Source: an uncultured Sutterella sp. (GTDB lineage Bacteria > Pseudomonadota > Gammaproteobacteria > Burkholderiales > Burkholderiaceae_F). From it: a DNA stretch of 36,675 nucleotides. Below the pieces are notes generated by a model. The model was not told the origin of the DNA. It was given only the letters and a program-made list of their open reading frames with translations, and did not search any database. The DNA is taken from the NCBI GenBank assembly GCA_905206365.1, contig CAJLHF010000019.1, positions 1 to 36,675 on the forward strand, in the 5' to 3' direction. This document shows, one piece after another, positions 1-7,220 of this stretch. How positions within the stretch are numbered: the first letter of the stretch is position 1; each line of letters begins with the position of its first letter. The position numbers were made by a program, and so were the translations under genes.

Positions 1-2
1 CC

Positions 3-923
3 TCAAACGATGCCCGTTTTGACAAAAAAACGGAAAATAGTATTGACAAACACCGGGTCCTTGTTGAGATTCTCATCATCCGTTCCATTCGTCGCATAGA
101 GCTGCTTGATCGTGACGACGTTTTCCGCCTTATTGTCAGTGTCACCGACGTACGCAACGCCGCCTTCGCCCGTCAGGTGCGCGCCCCAATTCTGTTCGCC
201 CGAGACACCAAGTTGGAGCGTTTCTCCACCGTAAATGTCAAGTTCGGAGAGTACGGTAGCAGTGTAAAACGTCGTGTCGTCGTACTTGATACCGTTCTTG
301 TATCCCTCCAAGGCATTGTCGCCAAGGGGTATCAAGTTCTGAGCACGCGTTCCGATGATGTACCGACCGCGCGCTACCTCCTTATCGTTTTGTTCGACGA
401 GCTGCTCGAAAATGTTCGAGTCGATCCCGTTTTGCGCATTGACCGAAAAGTACGCTCCCGAACGTACCGACAATCCCTCCTTCGCATGAACGAGCGCCTG
501 ATCGAACCCTCGGGATTGTTCGAAGAGCGACATCGCATTCGGGTCGTCGAGATCGAGTTTGACGGTCGGCATCCCCGACGAATCGAGCCCCTTGAACTGG
601 AAGACGTAAGAGTCAAAAACCCACGACAAGACCGTAAGATGCTCGTCATAGGTCTTAGCTGCAAGATCAAGGTTCTTATTACCGAAAGCGAAACCCGAAC
701 CGACGTGCGAGGTCCCCTCGTCATGCTCCTCATTAAGAATGACATCGTAACCGGTGTCCCACGTCGCTGCCTCAACCCCGGAAGAAAGCGCTGCGGCCGC
801 AGCGACAGCGGCCACGACGACCGCCTTGAGGCGAGACCCCTTGGTCCGCCCCGTCTGAAGTTCGGAAACGGCCGTTGCAGCGCCGGTCCGATGATTCTTC
901 AGTGTTTTGAAAATCTTGTTCAT
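3..923 (-). CDS. ESPR-type autotransporter, N-terminal part, ends early at a stop
   Basis: Start at ATG 923 is set by AGGGGA about 8 bases upstream; an upstream in-frame start at 989 is less likely. The protein opens with an extended signal peptide region (MNKIFKTLKNHRTGAATAVS..TGRTKG), then an Ala/Val hydrophobic core and a cleavage site near VEA-A at residue 53. This is typical of large type V autotransporters and adhesins of proteobacteria. Residues 54-306 look like beta-rich passenger sequence (many G, N, D, T, V), probably surface-exposed. The reading frame stops at 3-5, after only 306 residues and without a C-terminal beta-barrel. Just before the stop lies a run of seven T on the coding strand (25-31); a one-base change there would open the frame to the window edge in either direction. 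So this may be phase-variable, a sequencing error, or a truncated gene. Family call is firm for the N-terminus only. Confidence 0.75.
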   Translation of the reverse strand: MNKIFKTLKNHRTGAATAVSELQTGRTKGSRLKAVVVAAVAAAAALSSGVEAATWDTGYDVILNEEHDEGTSHVGSGFAFGNKNLDLAAKTYDEHLTVLSWVFDSYVFQFKGLDSSGMPTVKLDLDDPNAMSLFEQSRGFDQALVHAKEGLSVRSGAYFSVNAQNGIDSNIFEQLVEQNDKEVARGRYIIGTRAQNLIPLGDNALEGYKNGIKYDDTTFYTATVLSELDIYGGETLQLGVSGEQNWGAHLTGEGGVAYVGDTDNKAENVVTIKQLYATNGTDDENLNKDPVFVNTIFRFFVKTGIV

Positions 924-1254
924 AGTGGATCCCCTTGTTTTCGACTCCGCGGAGACGAAAACGCTCGAAGATCCTCCGCGCGAGGGCAACCCAGCCTCTC
1001 GCGCGAGCGTCCGTCCTACGGAGTCCTACGCGTACAAGTTTCCGCGGACGTTTTGTCTACCTGTTTAGGGGTATCTACCAATATCCCTAAGGGGTGGTGT
1101 AATTTTATTAAAAATCAACCACTTAGATCACACTAAAATCCAACCTGCGGCTCTCGGGTTGTTGCATAAACAAAACTGTACCACGAGGTCTTGAGCGAAA
1201 ACAGGCGGTTCCAGACAGGATTCGAGAGTCCCCGAGAAGCTATTCCGACCGATT
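924..1254. other. Intergenic region upstream of the autotransporter
   Basis: No convincing gene. It holds two TCCTACG copies ten bases apart (1014-1020 and 1024-1030), a CTCGCGCGAG palindrome near 997-1006, the inverted repeat at 1066-1089, and a weak minus-strand hairpin near 1141-1161 (CAACC/GGTTG arms) followed by a short T run. The last could be a weak terminator for the gene ending at 1255. AT content rises at 1090-1135, where a promoter for the autotransporter would fit, but I cannot name a good -35/-10 pair. Confidence 0.4.
1066..1089. promoter_or_regulatory. Inverted repeat upstream of the autotransporter, operator-like
   Basis: Arms TAGGGGTAT (1066-1074) and ATATCCCTA (1081-1089) pair at 8 of 9 positions around a 6-base loop. 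It lies about 145 bases upstream of the autotransporter start. It has no T run on either side, so an operator is more likely than a terminator. Function is inferred from position and symmetry only. Confidence 0.35.
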
Positions 1255-1848
1255 TCAGCAGTTTTTCGGGGCCTCGGCCGCCTCTTCGGCCTTCTGCGCC
1301 TGCCCGGCCCTCTCGGCCTCGCGCCGCAGATAAGCTTCCGCCGCGTCCATCGCCCAGACGCTCGCACCCGCGCGCGCCTCGGAGAGGTCGATTTCGGGAA
1401 GACGCCCTTCCTTGCGAAGGTTGTCGCGCATCTCGACGTGCGCGCGTTGCATGGCCGCAACCGCCCGGAAGTAGTCGTCGCGCGGCGCGCGGGCGATCGC
1501 TTCGAACGCGAGTTCGACCGCGTCCTTCAAGCCTTCGGCCGCAACGCTTTGCGTCACCGTTCCTTCGATGAGGGATGAAATGAACTCGTCCCCGCACGCG
1601 AGACGCGCACGGGCCGCTTCGGGATCCTCCAGAACGTCGACGAGGGGTTCCGCGATTTCAAGCACCGAGAGAATCGTTGCAAGGTCGCCGTTCGTCGCGT
1701 TCGAGGCCGAGAGCCGCTCCGTCGCTTCGACGATCGAGCCGCGAAGACGCGTCTGAGTTTCCTTGTCGACGGGAAGGCTCGCGAGGATGGAGTTGGGACG
1801 ACGGTTGGGCACGTACTTCTTGGTGCGCTTTTTTTTCGGCTTGGCCAT
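1255..1848 (-). CDS. Hypothetical protein, 197 residues, Lys-rich start and helical body
   Basis: Starts at ATG 1848 with a very basic N-terminus (MAKPKKKRTKKYVPNRRPNS). The rest is predicted mostly helical and Ala/Glu-rich, with no membrane segment or signal peptide, and ends in a charged Ala/Glu/Lys tail. GC-rich third codon positions support a real gene. There is no clear Shine-Dalgarno. I recognise no family. The basic tail would fit nucleic acid or ribosome contact, but that is only a guess. It lies downstream of hupB on the same strand, separated by hupB's terminator, and upstream of the autotransporter. A small hairpin at 1903-1920 sits in its leader. Confidence 0.7.
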   Translation of the reverse strand: MAKPKKKRTKKYVPNRRPNSILASLPVDKETQTRLRGSIVEATERLSASNATNGDLATILSVLEIAEPLVDVLEDPEAARARLACGDEFISSLIEGTVTQSVAAEGLKDAVELAFEAIARAPRDDYFRAVAAMQRAHVEMRDNLRKEGRLPEIDLSEARAGASVWAMDAAEAYLRREAERAGQAQKAEEAAEAPKNC

Positions 1849-1902
1849 GGGAACGGGTCTCGGTCGGAGTGCGGGGAAGTGTTTCTGGATGGATTCGAGA
1901 AA

Positions 1903-1920
1903 AGGCTCATTGTAGAGCCT
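1903..1920 (-). promoter_or_regulatory. Small hairpin in the leader of the 1255-1848 gene
   Basis: AGGCTC (1903-1908) and GAGCCT (1915-1920) form a perfect 6-bp stem with a 6-base loop, about 55 bases upstream of the start codon at 1848. It has no T tract on the minus-strand side. It could shape the 5' leader, or it could be chance. Confidence 0.25.
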
Positions 1921-1982
1921 CGGCGGGCGGCGGGCAAAAGAGGAGAAACTCGGAGCGCCCCGAAAGCGCGGCTGTCCCGCTC

Positions 1983-2018
1983 AAAAAAACAAAAACCCCG
2001 CGGACGCATCCCGCGGGG
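1983..2018 (-). terminator. Rho-independent terminator of hupB
   Basis: Reading the minus strand, an 8-bp perfect GC stem (CCCCGCGG 1996-2003 with CCGCGGGG 2011-2018, 7-base loop) is followed by a T-rich tract, the A-rich run 1983-1995 on the plus strand. It lies about 50 bases past the hupB stop. This is a classic intrinsic terminator. Confidence 0.9.
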
Positions 2019-2068
2019 CTTTGCTGCTCCTTGCCGACTCGGACGGTCGGCAGGAGAGACAAGCGGCA

Positions 2069-2347
2069 TTACTTGCCGTTGACCTTGTCCTTCAGAGCCT
2101 TGCCGGCCGTGAACTTCGGCAGCTTGCAAGCGGCGATCGTGATCGCGGCGCCCGTGGCGGGGTTGCGGCCTTCGCGGGCGGCACGTTCGGAAACTTCGTA
2201 GTTGCCGAAGCCGATGAGCTGGATCTTTTCACCCTTGACAAGGGTTTCCGTCACAACTTCGTGGTAGGCGGCAACGATCTTTTCGGCCTCAACCTTGGTG
2301 GTGCCGGCCTTGGCGGCGATGGCGGCGACAAATTCGGACTTGTTCAT
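2069..2347 (-). CDS. hupB: DNA-binding protein HU-beta
   Basis: A 92-residue histone-like HU protein that bends and compacts DNA in the nucleoid. It starts MNKSEFVAAIAAKAG, has the HU core GFGNYEVSERAAREGRNPATG (residues 46 to 66, including the R-NP-TG arm tip that inserts into the minor groove), and ends in a basic tail (FTAGKALKDKVN). Length matches the usual 90-92 residues. The start at 2347 is fixed by AGGAG eight bases upstream; a longer in-frame ORF reaching 2446 is rejected. It is followed by a strong terminator, so it is monocistronic. Whether this is the chromosomal copy beside an inserted element or an element-borne HU cannot be told from this window. Confidence 0.97.
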   Translation of the reverse strand: MNKSEFVAAIAAKAGTTKVEAEKIVAAYHEVVTETLVKGEKIQLIGFGNYEVSERAAREGRNPATGAAITIAACKLPKFTAGKALKDKVNGK

Positions 2348-2412
2348 TTGAGAATCTCCTAATTTGCAGGGTTTCCGGGCCTCCATCGCCCTATTGCCCT
2401 GCAATCGATCGA

Positions 2413-2418
2413 AGTATA
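2413..2418 (-). promoter_or_regulatory. Possible -10 element of hupB
   Basis: On the minus strand TATACT reads 2418 down to 2413, matching TATAAT at five of six positions, about 65 bases upstream of the hupB start. No good -35 is seen 16-18 bases further upstream. Confidence 0.3.
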
Positions 2419-2644
2419 GCGGCAGATTCGCGCGACGGGGGAGCATTTTTCGCTCGAAACCCCCGAAACCTCAGGAACGGCGGGCGTCGACAGAGTTTCG
2501 AGGAACCCCGAAAGCGCGGCCCGCGGTCTTCCTCCGAGCTTCGACAAATCGAGAAGAACCCTCTACGGGACGGGAAAGTACGATTCGCCGATTTAAAAAT
2601 ACCTGTGAAAACACCTCTGAACCACTGATAAACCATAAGGTATA

Positions 2645-2669
2645 CGAGTTCGGCTCGCCGAAATTCTCG
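2645..2669. promoter_or_regulatory. Inverted repeat upstream of traA, operator-like
   Basis: TTCGGC (2649-2654) and GCCGAA (2657-2662) are perfect arms around TC. Outer CGAG and CTCG (2645-2648 and 2666-2669) extend the pairing past a 3-base bulge. It overlaps the end of the -10-like TATACG, a position expected for a repressor site. It has the same compact two-base-centre form as the palindrome at 7205-7220, with a different sequence. Confidence 0.35.
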
Positions 2670-2727
2670 CGACGCACTTCGGAAACTCTTCGGCATAGTC
2701 TCACGGTCCTTGACGGCGTAGGGACAC

Positions 2728-2749
2728 CGGGGCGAAAGCCCCGTCTTTT
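2728..2749 (+). terminator. Terminator-like attenuator hairpin before traA
   Basis: CGGGGC (2728-2733), GAAA tetraloop (2734-2737) and GCCCCG (2738-2743) form a very stable small hairpin, followed by TCTTTT. It ends about 28 bases before the traA start. As nothing upstream on this strand needs a terminator, it may attenuate entry into the tra operon or protect the mRNA 5' end. Confidence 0.45.
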
Positions 2750-2776
2750 CACGCCGGAAACATTGAGTTACAAAGT

Positions 2777-3214
2777 ATGAAACTCGCAACCATGACCGCG
2801 ACCGATTGCGCCGCCTCTTCTTCGATTCCTTCTTCGATTCCTCTTTCGACCTCGCTTTCCTCTTTCCTCTGCAAGGACGCCGCCGCACTTCTCAAGCGGG
2901 AACGCGTTCGCAAGGTGCTCTTCGTGCTGCTTGCGGCCGCGCTCGTCTACGCGGCCTACGCCCTCATTGCGGACCCCGCCTTCGCGGCCGCAAGCCCCAC
3001 GGGCACGACCGACTTCGACGCGCTTTACAACCGACTGCTCGGCTGGGTCGGGGGCTCCCTCGGTAAGTCCGTGGCGCTCGCCTTCCTCGTCGTGGGCCTT
3101 TGCGTGGGCATCATCCGCGGCAACCTCACCGCCGCGATCGTGACGCTCGGCGCCGGGATCGCGCTCGCGATGTTCCCCGCGATCATCGAAAACCTCTTCA
3201 CCCTCGGCAGCTGA
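2777..3214 (+). CDS. traA: F-type conjugative pilin precursor TraA
   Basis: A 145-residue propilin. The leader is long (about 70 residues; F TraA has 51), with a basic patch (KRERVRK, 40-46), a hydrophobic core (47-64) and a signal peptidase site at DPAFA-A around residue 70. The mature part is about 75 residues, close to the 70 of F pilin. It has two hydrophobic helices (about 97-113 and 117-137) joined by a short loop with one Arg, as in F-type pilin. Mature subunits are stored in the inner membrane and polymerise into the pilus. Its place directly before traL and traE is the standard F order. The Shine-Dalgarno is poor; ATG 2777 is taken, with ATG 2792 as an alternative. TraQ and TraX, the F maturation factors, are not seen. 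Confidence 0.85.
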   Translation: MKLATMTATDCAASSSIPSSIPLSTSLSSFLCKDAAALLKRERVRKVLFVLLAAALVYAAYALIADPAFAAASPTGTTDFDALYNRLLGWVGGSLGKSVALAFLVVGLCVGIIRGNLTAAIVTLGAGIALAMFPAIIENLFTLGS

Positions 3215-3257
3215 GGCAACTGAAGGAACGGAGAGGCGTTCCTCCCCGAACTCGCTC

Positions 3258-3263
3258 AAGGAG
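3258..3263 (+). promoter_or_regulatory. Strong Shine-Dalgarno of traL
   Basis: AAGGAG lies 8 bases before ATG 3272 and selects it over the out-of-frame ATG at 3267. It is the only textbook Shine-Dalgarno I see inside the tra region. Confidence 0.8.
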
Positions 3264-3271
3264 ACGATGCG

Positions 3272-3550
3272 ATGCGCTCGACACCCGTACCCAAAAACCT
3301 CGACGCGAAACCCCGGATTCTTTTCTGGGACGCGGAAACGGTACTTGCGGCCGTCGCCCTCACGGGAATCGGCACGGTACTCGGGCACGCGGTGACGGGC
3401 GCTTTGCTCGGCGTCGCTGCGGGCTATGCCCTCCACCGACTCCTCGCCTCCCGCGTTCGGGGGTTCCCTCTGCACCTTGCGTACTGGCACTTCGGAGCGG
3501 GGTCCTACAAAAGAACGCCCCCGTCCGCGAAGCGCCGGTTCGTGGGGTGA
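3272..3550 (+). CDS. traL: Conjugative transfer protein TraL
   Basis: 92 residues, matching the roughly 91 of F TraL. It is a small inner-membrane protein needed for pilus assembly (VirB3-like). It shows the family pattern: a short polar N-terminus with P..LD..PR, two adjacent hydrophobic segments rich in Gly/Ala (about 22-40 and 42-56), then the YWHFG motif (residues 71-75). It follows traA by 57 bases and precedes traE, the conserved A-L-E order. Confidence 0.93.
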   Translation: MRSTPVPKNLDAKPRILFWDAETVLAAVALTGIGTVLGHAVTGALLGVAAGYALHRLLASRVRGFPLHLAYWHFGAGSYKRTPPSAKRRFVG

Positions 3551-3682
3551 AGGCAAGGAGCGGACGGGCCGAACGGACAGATCCCCTTGATGTCCGAAAC
3601 GAAACGCAACCCAACCCCGCCCGCTCCGATCCTTCCCCGAAGGACCCGCACCGCGTCGGGCTCCTCCGCCCTCCCGCCCGAT

Positions 3683-3708
3683 CCGACCTGTGAAGGTCGG
3701 TCTCTTTT
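3683..3708 (+). terminator. Terminator-like hairpin between traL and traE
   Basis: CCGACC (3683-3688), loop TGTGAA, GGTCGG (3695-3700), then TCTCTTTT. It lies 40 bases before the chosen traE start and supports the view that 3551-3739 is not coding. It may act as partial attenuator or as an mRNA processing/stability hairpin, since the downstream genes must still be transcribed. Confidence 0.45.
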
Positions 3709-3739
3709 CCCGTCACTCACCCATTTCGCTTTACCTTCC

Positions 3740-4351
3740 ATGCCGCTCCTTTCCGACCGCGTGTGCGAAGCCAACCGCACGAAACTCGTGCTCGAACTGA
3801 CGGTCGCCGCGTTGTCGGCGACGACCGTCCTGCTCGCAGGCGCCCTGCTTTTCCGCAATCCTCCCGTCCAGACCGTGGTCCTCCCGCCCTCCGTCGTGAA
3901 AGATTCCGGATGGACCTTCACCGAATCGGGCCCCTCGAGCGCGTACCTCGAACGCTGGTCGACGGACCTTCTCGCTTTGGCCGCGAACCTCACCCCCGAA
4001 ACGGCGGACGCGTCCCTTCAGAGGCTCTTGGCGCACGTGAATCCCGAGGACGTCGTGCGGCTGCGCATCCTCCTTGAAACCCAAATCGAAGGCCTCAAAG
4101 CCGACCGCGCTTCGAGCGTCTTTTACCCCAACGCCGTAGAAGCGAACGAAAAGGCCCTGACGGCGGACGTCTCGGGTATTCAGAAACTTCTGATCGGCAC
4201 CCGCGTCACGCACTCGGAGTCGGTCGTCTATCGACTGCGCTACCGCTACGAGGCGGGGCGCCTTTTCCTCAAATCGATCGAACGGGTCGACGCGGGCAAG
4301 GGAACGGAAGGTCGCACGTCGGCGGGATCCTCTCGGGAGGCCGCGCGATGA
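3740..4351 (+). CDS. traE: Conjugative transfer protein TraE
   Basis: 203 residues from ATG 3740 (F TraE has 188). TraE is a bitopic inner-membrane protein, VirB8-like in role, that bridges the core and inner-membrane parts. There is one N-terminal transmembrane segment (about 18-37) and then a periplasmic domain. Features matching the family: AYLERWSTDLLALAANLTPE with T(A)DAS just after, a region with VF..NAVEAN, and a final beta-rich part with YRLRYRYEAGRLFLKSIE. The frame is open upstream to 3590, but that stretch holds the hairpin at 3683-3700 and would add about 50 non-family residues, so 3740 is preferred. No Shine-Dalgarno; the leader is pyrimidine-rich. The stop overlaps the traK start (ATGA). 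Confidence 0.88.
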   Translation: MPLLSDRVCEANRTKLVLELTVAALSATTVLLAGALLFRNPPVQTVVLPPSVVKDSGWTFTESGPSSAYLERWSTDLLALAANLTPETADASLQRLLAHVNPEDVVRLRILLETQIEGLKADRASSVFYPNAVEANEKALTADVSGIQKLLIGTRVTHSESVVYRLRYRYEAGRLFLKSIERVDAGKGTEGRTSAGSSREAAR

Positions 4352-5682
4352 CCGACCGCACCCTCTTTTCGACCTCGAACGTTCTTTCAACCGTGCTTTC
4401 GAATGCTCTCTGCGGCACGTTCCCTCACGCGAAGCACCCGGCCCTCCGTTCGCTCTTTCCTTTTGCCGCTTTCCTCACCGCGGGGACCGCGGCGGGACTC
4501 GGCCTCACCGCGCTCCTGGCGCTTCTCGGCCCGGCCGACTGTGCGGCCCGCACGACGGACGTGCCCGCGCAGCCCGAATACCGGTCGATTCTTCCGTTCT
4601 TGGAGGGCTACGCCTATACGGGCGACCCCGACGGGGTGCCGGACGAGAACGCCGCAACGCCGGCTTCCGCTCGGGAAGAATCGAGCAACGCTTCGGACAA
4701 GGTCTCGAACGACGTATCGAACGCCGCGCCGAACCCGGCGTCCGAAACGGGGACGCCGGAAATCCCGGAAGGCTCGAAAAGCCCGAACAGCTCGAACACG
4801 GCGACTCCCGCCGAACGAAATACCGCCCGGAGCACCGATCGCCCGACGGAGAATGCGCCCGAACGGGAAACCGAACCCCGAGGAAACGCCCCCGCGGCCC
4901 GAGAAAGTTCCGACGAAAGCGCCGACGAAAGCGCCGCCCTGCCGACGGTCGCTCCGGACCGAGCCTCCGAACCCGCCTTCCGCTCGGCCCCGCACGCGGA
5001 GGGCCCTTTCGTGCGCCGGCGGGAAACGGCGTCCTCCCTGGTCTTTCACATCTCTCCCTACCAGACGAGTCGCCTCGCGATCGAGGGCGAACGCATTGCA
5101 TCCGCCATCTGGGACCAGGCGGATTTGACGCTCGAAGCCGAAAGCCGCACGGGCGAAGTCTATTTGCTCCCGAAGCGCCTCGGGCGCATGCAGCTCTACG
5201 TCACGACCGACTCGGGCGAAACCGCGGGGATCACGATCGTCGCGGACGAGCTCGCGGAACCCGAAAACATCGTGCTGGAGCGCCGTACCGCGCGCGAAAC
5301 GACCGAACGCCGCACGGCCCCGACCCGACGGCTTCCCGCCCTTCCCGCATCCGACTTCGAAGGGGCTCTCAAAGCATTTGCCGCAACGCTTGCGCGCGGG
5401 GAAGAAACCCCGGCCGTCGAAAAGCGTCCGTGCGTCGAGACGCAAGCGGTGCTTCACGCCCGGGAGGTCCTGGCGGCGCTCTCGCCGAAATCGCAAGCCT
5501 GCTACGCGGCGCGGGGCCTTTTTGCAACGCGCATTCGCATCCGCAACCGCTCGATTCGTCCCGTGCTCGTTCGGGAATCCGCCCTTCTCGCCCCCCAAGT
5601 GCTCGCCGTCACGGCGGAAAAACCCGTGCTCTCTGCGGGCGAGAGCACCGTTCTTCACATCATCGAGGCTACGCATGACTGA
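4348..5682 (+). CDS. traK: Conjugative transfer protein TraK, secretin-like core component with long linker
   Basis: 444 residues against about 242 in F TraK. Together with TraV and TraB it builds the envelope-spanning core (VirB9-like). Hydrophobic export segment at about 38-62 after an unusually long polar start, with probable cleavage near residue 67. Residues 90-225 form a low-complexity Ser/Asn/Ala/Glu/Pro/Thr linker absent from F TraK. The family domain begins near 234 (FHISPYQTSRLAIEGERI) with the VYLLPK strand following, and the C-terminal domain ends with IRNRSIRPVLVRESALLAP and VLHIIEA, as in other TraK proteins. Start ATG 4348 overlaps the traE stop by four bases; the stop overlaps the start of traB by eight. 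Role call is firm; the linker is the oddity. Confidence 0.88.
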   Translation: MTDRTLFSTSNVLSTVLSNALCGTFPHAKHPALRSLFPFAAFLTAGTAAGLGLTALLALLGPADCAARTTDVPAQPEYRSILPFLEGYAYTGDPDGVPDENAATPASAREESSNASDKVSNDVSNAAPNPASETGTPEIPEGSKSPNSSNTATPAERNTARSTDRPTENAPERETEPRGNAPAARESSDESADESAALPTVAPDRASEPAFRSAPHAEGPFVRRRETASSLVFHISPYQTSRLAIEGERIASAIWDQADLTLEAESRTGEVYLLPKRLGRMQLYVTTDSGETAGITIVADELAEPENIVLERRTARETTERRTAPTRRLPALPASDFEGALKAFAATLARGEETPAVEKRPCVETQAVLHAREVLAALSPKSQACYAARGLFATRIRIRNRSIRPVLVRESALLAPQVLAVTAEKPVLSAGESTVLHIIEATHD

Positions 5683-7159
5683 TTCGTCCGAGCATTCCGT
5701 CGACCCGAACCCCGTGTCCGATACGGATACCGCATCGGGGTTCCCCTTCGCCGAGCGCCTGCGCGGCCTTCTCGGCCGTCGGGGCGGCGGCACGGAAACG
5801 CCGCCCCTTTCGAACGCCGCGCTTCGCACGCGTCAGAAGCGCCTCGGGGCCCTCACGGTCCTCGCGGCGGCGCTTCTTTCGATCGGGGCCGTTTCGAGCG
5901 TCGATTCGCCCGAACCCCCGACGCGCCGTGCGCCCGACGAGACGACGAAGGTGGACCTCACACTGGCTCCGGATCGCACGCAGCGCGAGCGCTACTTCCT
6001 GGAATTCGAAAAGGATTTCTCGAAGCTCGAAAGCGAAGTGGGTCGTTTGAAGAAGGAAGCCGCCGAGCGCGAACGGCGCGATGCGGCCGAAACGAAGGCC
6101 CTCCGAAGCGAAAACGCAACCCTCAAAGAGGATCTCGAGCGCTTGAACGAGGAGCTCGTCGCCGCCAAAAACAACGCGGCCTCGACCGAGCGAACGCTCG
6201 CGGACCTGAGGGAGCGGGTGGAAAAGGGCGACGCGGGAGACCGTCGCCGCCCGCGGCTTGCGAACGGAACGAACGGTGCGTTCGGCACCGAAACCCTCCC
6301 GCCCGACGCACGCTTTGCGGGTTCGGGCGGATTGCGCTCGGGGTTCCCGCCCGCCGCGGGCGGATCGGGAAATACCGACGGCACCCGAACGGCCCGCTCG
6401 GGGCTTTCGATTCTTCGCATGCCCGAGCCCGTCAAGGACGAAAAGCACGCGGGGGCGAGCACTCCCGCGGCCCCGGCGCCCTTCGTGGAGCGCGATTCGC
6501 CGATCGCCCTCAACCGGGCGGCGGGCAGAACCGTGGAAACGTATTTGCCGCCCGGCACCTTCACGACGGGAACGCTTTTGACGGGCGGGCTCGTCGCGAC
6601 GGGAGGCGGGAGCGAAGGCCGCCCCATGCCCGTTCTTCTTCAGGTGGAAGACACGGCCTTCCTGCCCAACAACTGGCTGAGCGACGTCAGGGACTGCCGC
6701 GTGACGGGGTCCGCGTCCGGAGACCTTTCGACGGAACGCGTTCAGGTGCGGCTCGACCGTTTGTCCTGTGCGGGCCCCGACGGGGAAGCCCTTGACGTTC
6801 GGGTCTACGGCTACGCCGTGGGTGCGGACGGACGCGTGGGCGTCAAAGGAAAGCTCGTCACGAAAAGCGGCCAGGCGATTGCAAACGCCCTGAAGCTCTC
6901 GCTCCTCTCGGGCTTCGGCAAAGCCGTCTCGCTTTCCGCCGAAGAGGTGCAGACCTCGATCACGGGAACGCAAACCCACACGTACGAGAACGCCTGGAAG
7001 GCGGGGCTCGGACAGGGCCTTTCGGGCGGCATGGACCGACTCGTCGCCTACTACCTGAAGTTGGCCGACAAGGTGATGCCGGTACTCGAAATGAACCCGG
7101 GGCAGCGCGTCGACATCGTCTTCAGCCAGGGCGTGCACCTGGCGGCGGATCCTCGATGA
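5675..7159 (+). CDS. traB: Conjugative transfer protein TraB, VirB10-like envelope scaffold
   Basis: 494 residues (F TraB 475). An inner-membrane anchored scaffold that spans the periplasm and contacts TraK and TraV. A short cytoplasmic tail precedes one transmembrane helix at 57-76, then a long coiled coil (about 104-184, heptads such as LKEDLERLNEELVAAK), a Gly/Pro-rich flexible part (185-275), and the C-terminal TraB/VirB10 beta-barrel domain (about 280-494). The latter contains YLPPGTFTTGTLLTGG, PVLLQVEDTAFLPN and the end motif NPGQRVDIVFSQGVHL. The start at 5675 overlaps the traK stop; the longer in-frame ORF from 5378 is a shadow of traK. It is the last gene before the 2.1-kb spacer. 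Confidence 0.93.
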   Translation: MTDSSEHSVDPNPVSDTDTASGFPFAERLRGLLGRRGGGTETPPLSNAALRTRQKRLGALTVLAAALLSIGAVSSVDSPEPPTRRAPDETTKVDLTLAPDRTQRERYFLEFEKDFSKLESEVGRLKKEAAERERRDAAETKALRSENATLKEDLERLNEELVAAKNNAASTERTLADLRERVEKGDAGDRRRPRLANGTNGAFGTETLPPDARFAGSGGLRSGFPPAAGGSGNTDGTRTARSGLSILRMPEPVKDEKHAGASTPAAPAPFVERDSPIALNRAAGRTVETYLPPGTFTTGTLLTGGLVATGGGSEGRPMPVLLQVEDTAFLPNNWLSDVRDCRVTGSASGDLSTERVQVRLDRLSCAGPDGEALDVRVYGYAVGADGRVGVKGKLVTKSGQAIANALKLSLLSGFGKAVSLSAEEVQTSITGTQTHTYENAWKAGLGQGLSGGMDRLVAYYLKLADKVMPVLEMNPGQRVDIVFSQGVHLAADPR

Positions 7160-7204
7160 AGAGCGGCGAGGGACCGAAAAAGCTCGCAGCTCGACCCGGA
7201 CGCA

Positions 7205-7220
7205 TAGGTGATTTCACCTA
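7205..7220. promoter_or_regulatory. Perfect palindrome just after traB
   Basis: TAGGTGATTTCACCTA: 7-bp perfect arms around TT, 45 bases after the traB stop and at the edge of an AT-rich stretch. No T run follows, so an operator for a dimeric regulator is likelier than a terminator. GATCACC at 7234-7240 partly repeats one arm. Confidence 0.4.

Larger units (their letters stand above)
2348..2776. other. Divergent control region between hupB and the tra operon
   Basis: A 429-base stretch without a gene between divergently read hupB and traA. On the hupB side is the -10-like TATACT. On the tra side AT content rises at 2590-2646, with a TATACG hexamer at 2641-2646 that could be a weak -10. It is followed by the inverted repeat at 2645-2669 and the hairpin at 2728-2749. 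This is the most likely site for the main tra promoter and its control. Short ORFs here are shadows. Confidence 0.5.

Noticed and set aside
177..1136. 319-codon plus-strand frame
   Set aside because: Antisense to the ESPR autotransporter; no start context and Arg-rich product.
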